A stretch of DNA of 13,466 nt from Methanoregula sp. UBA276 (GTDB lineage Archaea > Halobacteriota > Methanomicrobia > Methanomicrobiales > Methanospirillaceae). This document shows positions 12,888 through 13,466 of this stretch, in pieces. The stretch's first letter is position 1. Every line of letters starts with the position of its first letter. The notes under the pieces were generated by a model. The model was not told the origin of the DNA. It saw nothing but the letters and a program-made list of their open reading frames with translations, and made no database searches. The DNA lies in NCBI GenBank assembly GCA_002508495.1, contig DANA01000001.1, positions 3,870 through 17,335 on the forward strand, read 5' to 3'. The position numbers were made by a program, and so were the translations under genes.

Positions 12888-13466
12888 TTATGTCAGTTTT
12901 TCCCGCAATACAAACACGCGCGAGATCGTCTGGTCGCCCTGGATGACCGGAGAACTCTTGAGCAGGGTCTTGATCTTCAGGCCGAATTTGTTCACGGCAG
13001 TAAATGTCCCGTTCCAGACCCGCTTTTTGTCAACAAAGAATGCATTCTGGTCCATGGCAAAATGGTCGGCCGAATCCTGCAGTTTGCTGATATGGAGGTT
13101 TGCAACGTCCTTGAGGGTGTAGCCGAACCGCTTGACAAATGCGTCATTGACAAAGGAGATCATCCCCATATCATCGGTACCGATGATGAAATCGTCCATG
13201 CTGTTCATCATCGCTTCGAACATCAGGAGGTTCTGTTTCTCTTTTTCAAGGCGCTGGCTCAATGCTTTTGACATCTGCTCGGCACGCTTGATTGCTGTTA
13301 CATCATGGCTGTTGACGGCACACCGGTCGATCCGTCCCTCTCCATTGGCAAGTGGCGTGATAACGTACGAGATCCATTTCCCCTTGTATTCCTCTTCGAA
13401 CTGGTGCGGCCTGGGATCAAAGAAATGCTCGCGGATGGCAGCAGCAAGAGCAGGGGAGATTATGCC
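12888..13466 (-). CDS. PAS-domain signalling protein, 5' truncated by window edge
   Basis: The last 192 codons of a minus-strand gene that begins outside the window; the frame is open through base 13466, so a start at ATG 13274 is not needed. The visible N-part (about 1-55) is the end of a PAS/PAC unit: FEEEYKGKWISYVITPLANGEGRIDRCA, closed by the hallmark HDVTAIKRAEQ. A short helix (KALSQRLEKEKQNLLMFEAMM, about 66-86) follows, then a second PAS domain (about 86-190) with SMDDFIIGTDDMGMISFVNDAFVKRFGYT, and it ends in a -VFVLREKLT tail. Nothing follows the last PAS domain, so there is no C-terminal kinase; any output domain must lie upstream. PAS domains sense redox state, light or small molecules, but the ligand cannot be told. 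Such multi-PAS proteins are common in Methanomicrobiales. Confidence 0.93.
   Translation of the reverse strand, partial: GIISPALAAAIREHFFDPRPHQFEEEYKGKWISYVITPLANGEGRIDRCAVNSHDVTAIKRAEQMSKALSQRLEKEKQNLLMFEAMMNSMDDFIIGTDDMGMISFVNDAFVKRFGYTLKDVANLHISKLQDSADHFAMDQNAFFVDKKRVWNGTFTAVNKFGLKIKTLLKSSPVIQGDQTISRVFVLREKLT

Noticed and set aside
12660..13271. Plus-strand frame of 203 codons across the G-rich spacer and the PAS gene
   Set aside because: Its first part is low-complexity G/P/R from G tracts and its second part is antisense to a clear PAS domain.
12888..13274. A complete 128-aa PAS protein starting at ATG 13274
   Set aside because: The frame continues upstream with the PAC ending HDVTAIKRAEQ and stays open to the window edge, so this is the end of a larger protein.

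Overview
The window looks like chromosomal DNA of a methanogenic archaeon, most likely of the order Methanomicrobiales (a Methanoregula-like genome). The reasons are an archaeal-type peptidyl-tRNA hydrolase (Pth2), AT-rich TATA-like boxes about 25 bases before start sites, oligo-T terminators, roughly 55% GC, short or leaderless 5' ends, and PAS-rich signalling genes. The order-level assignment is inference from style and family content; nothing here is a direct taxonomic marker.

Left part (1-3560): a truncated pth2 gene on the minus strand diverges from a SAM-dependent methyltransferase (429-1199). The methyltransferase converges, with a 17-base tail-to-tail overlap, on a UbiA-family prenyltransferase. 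That gene diverges from a MurG-like glycosyltransferase (2194-3282), which is followed by a 72-residue two-helix membrane protein. Prenyl transfer, glycosyl transfer and a nearby DedA protein would fit lipid or lipid-linked glycan metabolism, but this link is only inferred from proximity.

Middle part (3560-7160): a complete PMCA-type Ca2+ P-type ATPase (861 aa) with all phosphorylation and ion-site motifs, then a DedA-family membrane protein (222 aa). Each has a small perfect inverted repeat in its upstream region, and the one before dedA overlaps the probable TATA box.

The most unusual gene is at 7162-10347 on the minus strand: about 1060 aa with a degenerate receiver domain, about 690 residues of coiled coil including two to three 42-residue (six-heptad) tandem repeats, a strongly acidic linker and a small conserved-looking helical C-terminal domain. 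The layout recalls the bacterial polarity/motility scaffolds FrzS and AglZ. It has its own promoter and an oligo-T terminator.

Right part (10470-13466): a MerR regulator with a GyrI-like ligand domain diverges from a 2H phosphoesterase (2'-5' RNA ligase-like) gene. A DUF1622 membrane protein follows. Next comes a 264-base G-tract-rich, hairpin-rich noncoding stretch, and finally the 3' end of a PAS-domain signalling protein that runs off the window. I see no tRNA, rRNA, CRISPR array or insertion sequence with a transposase.
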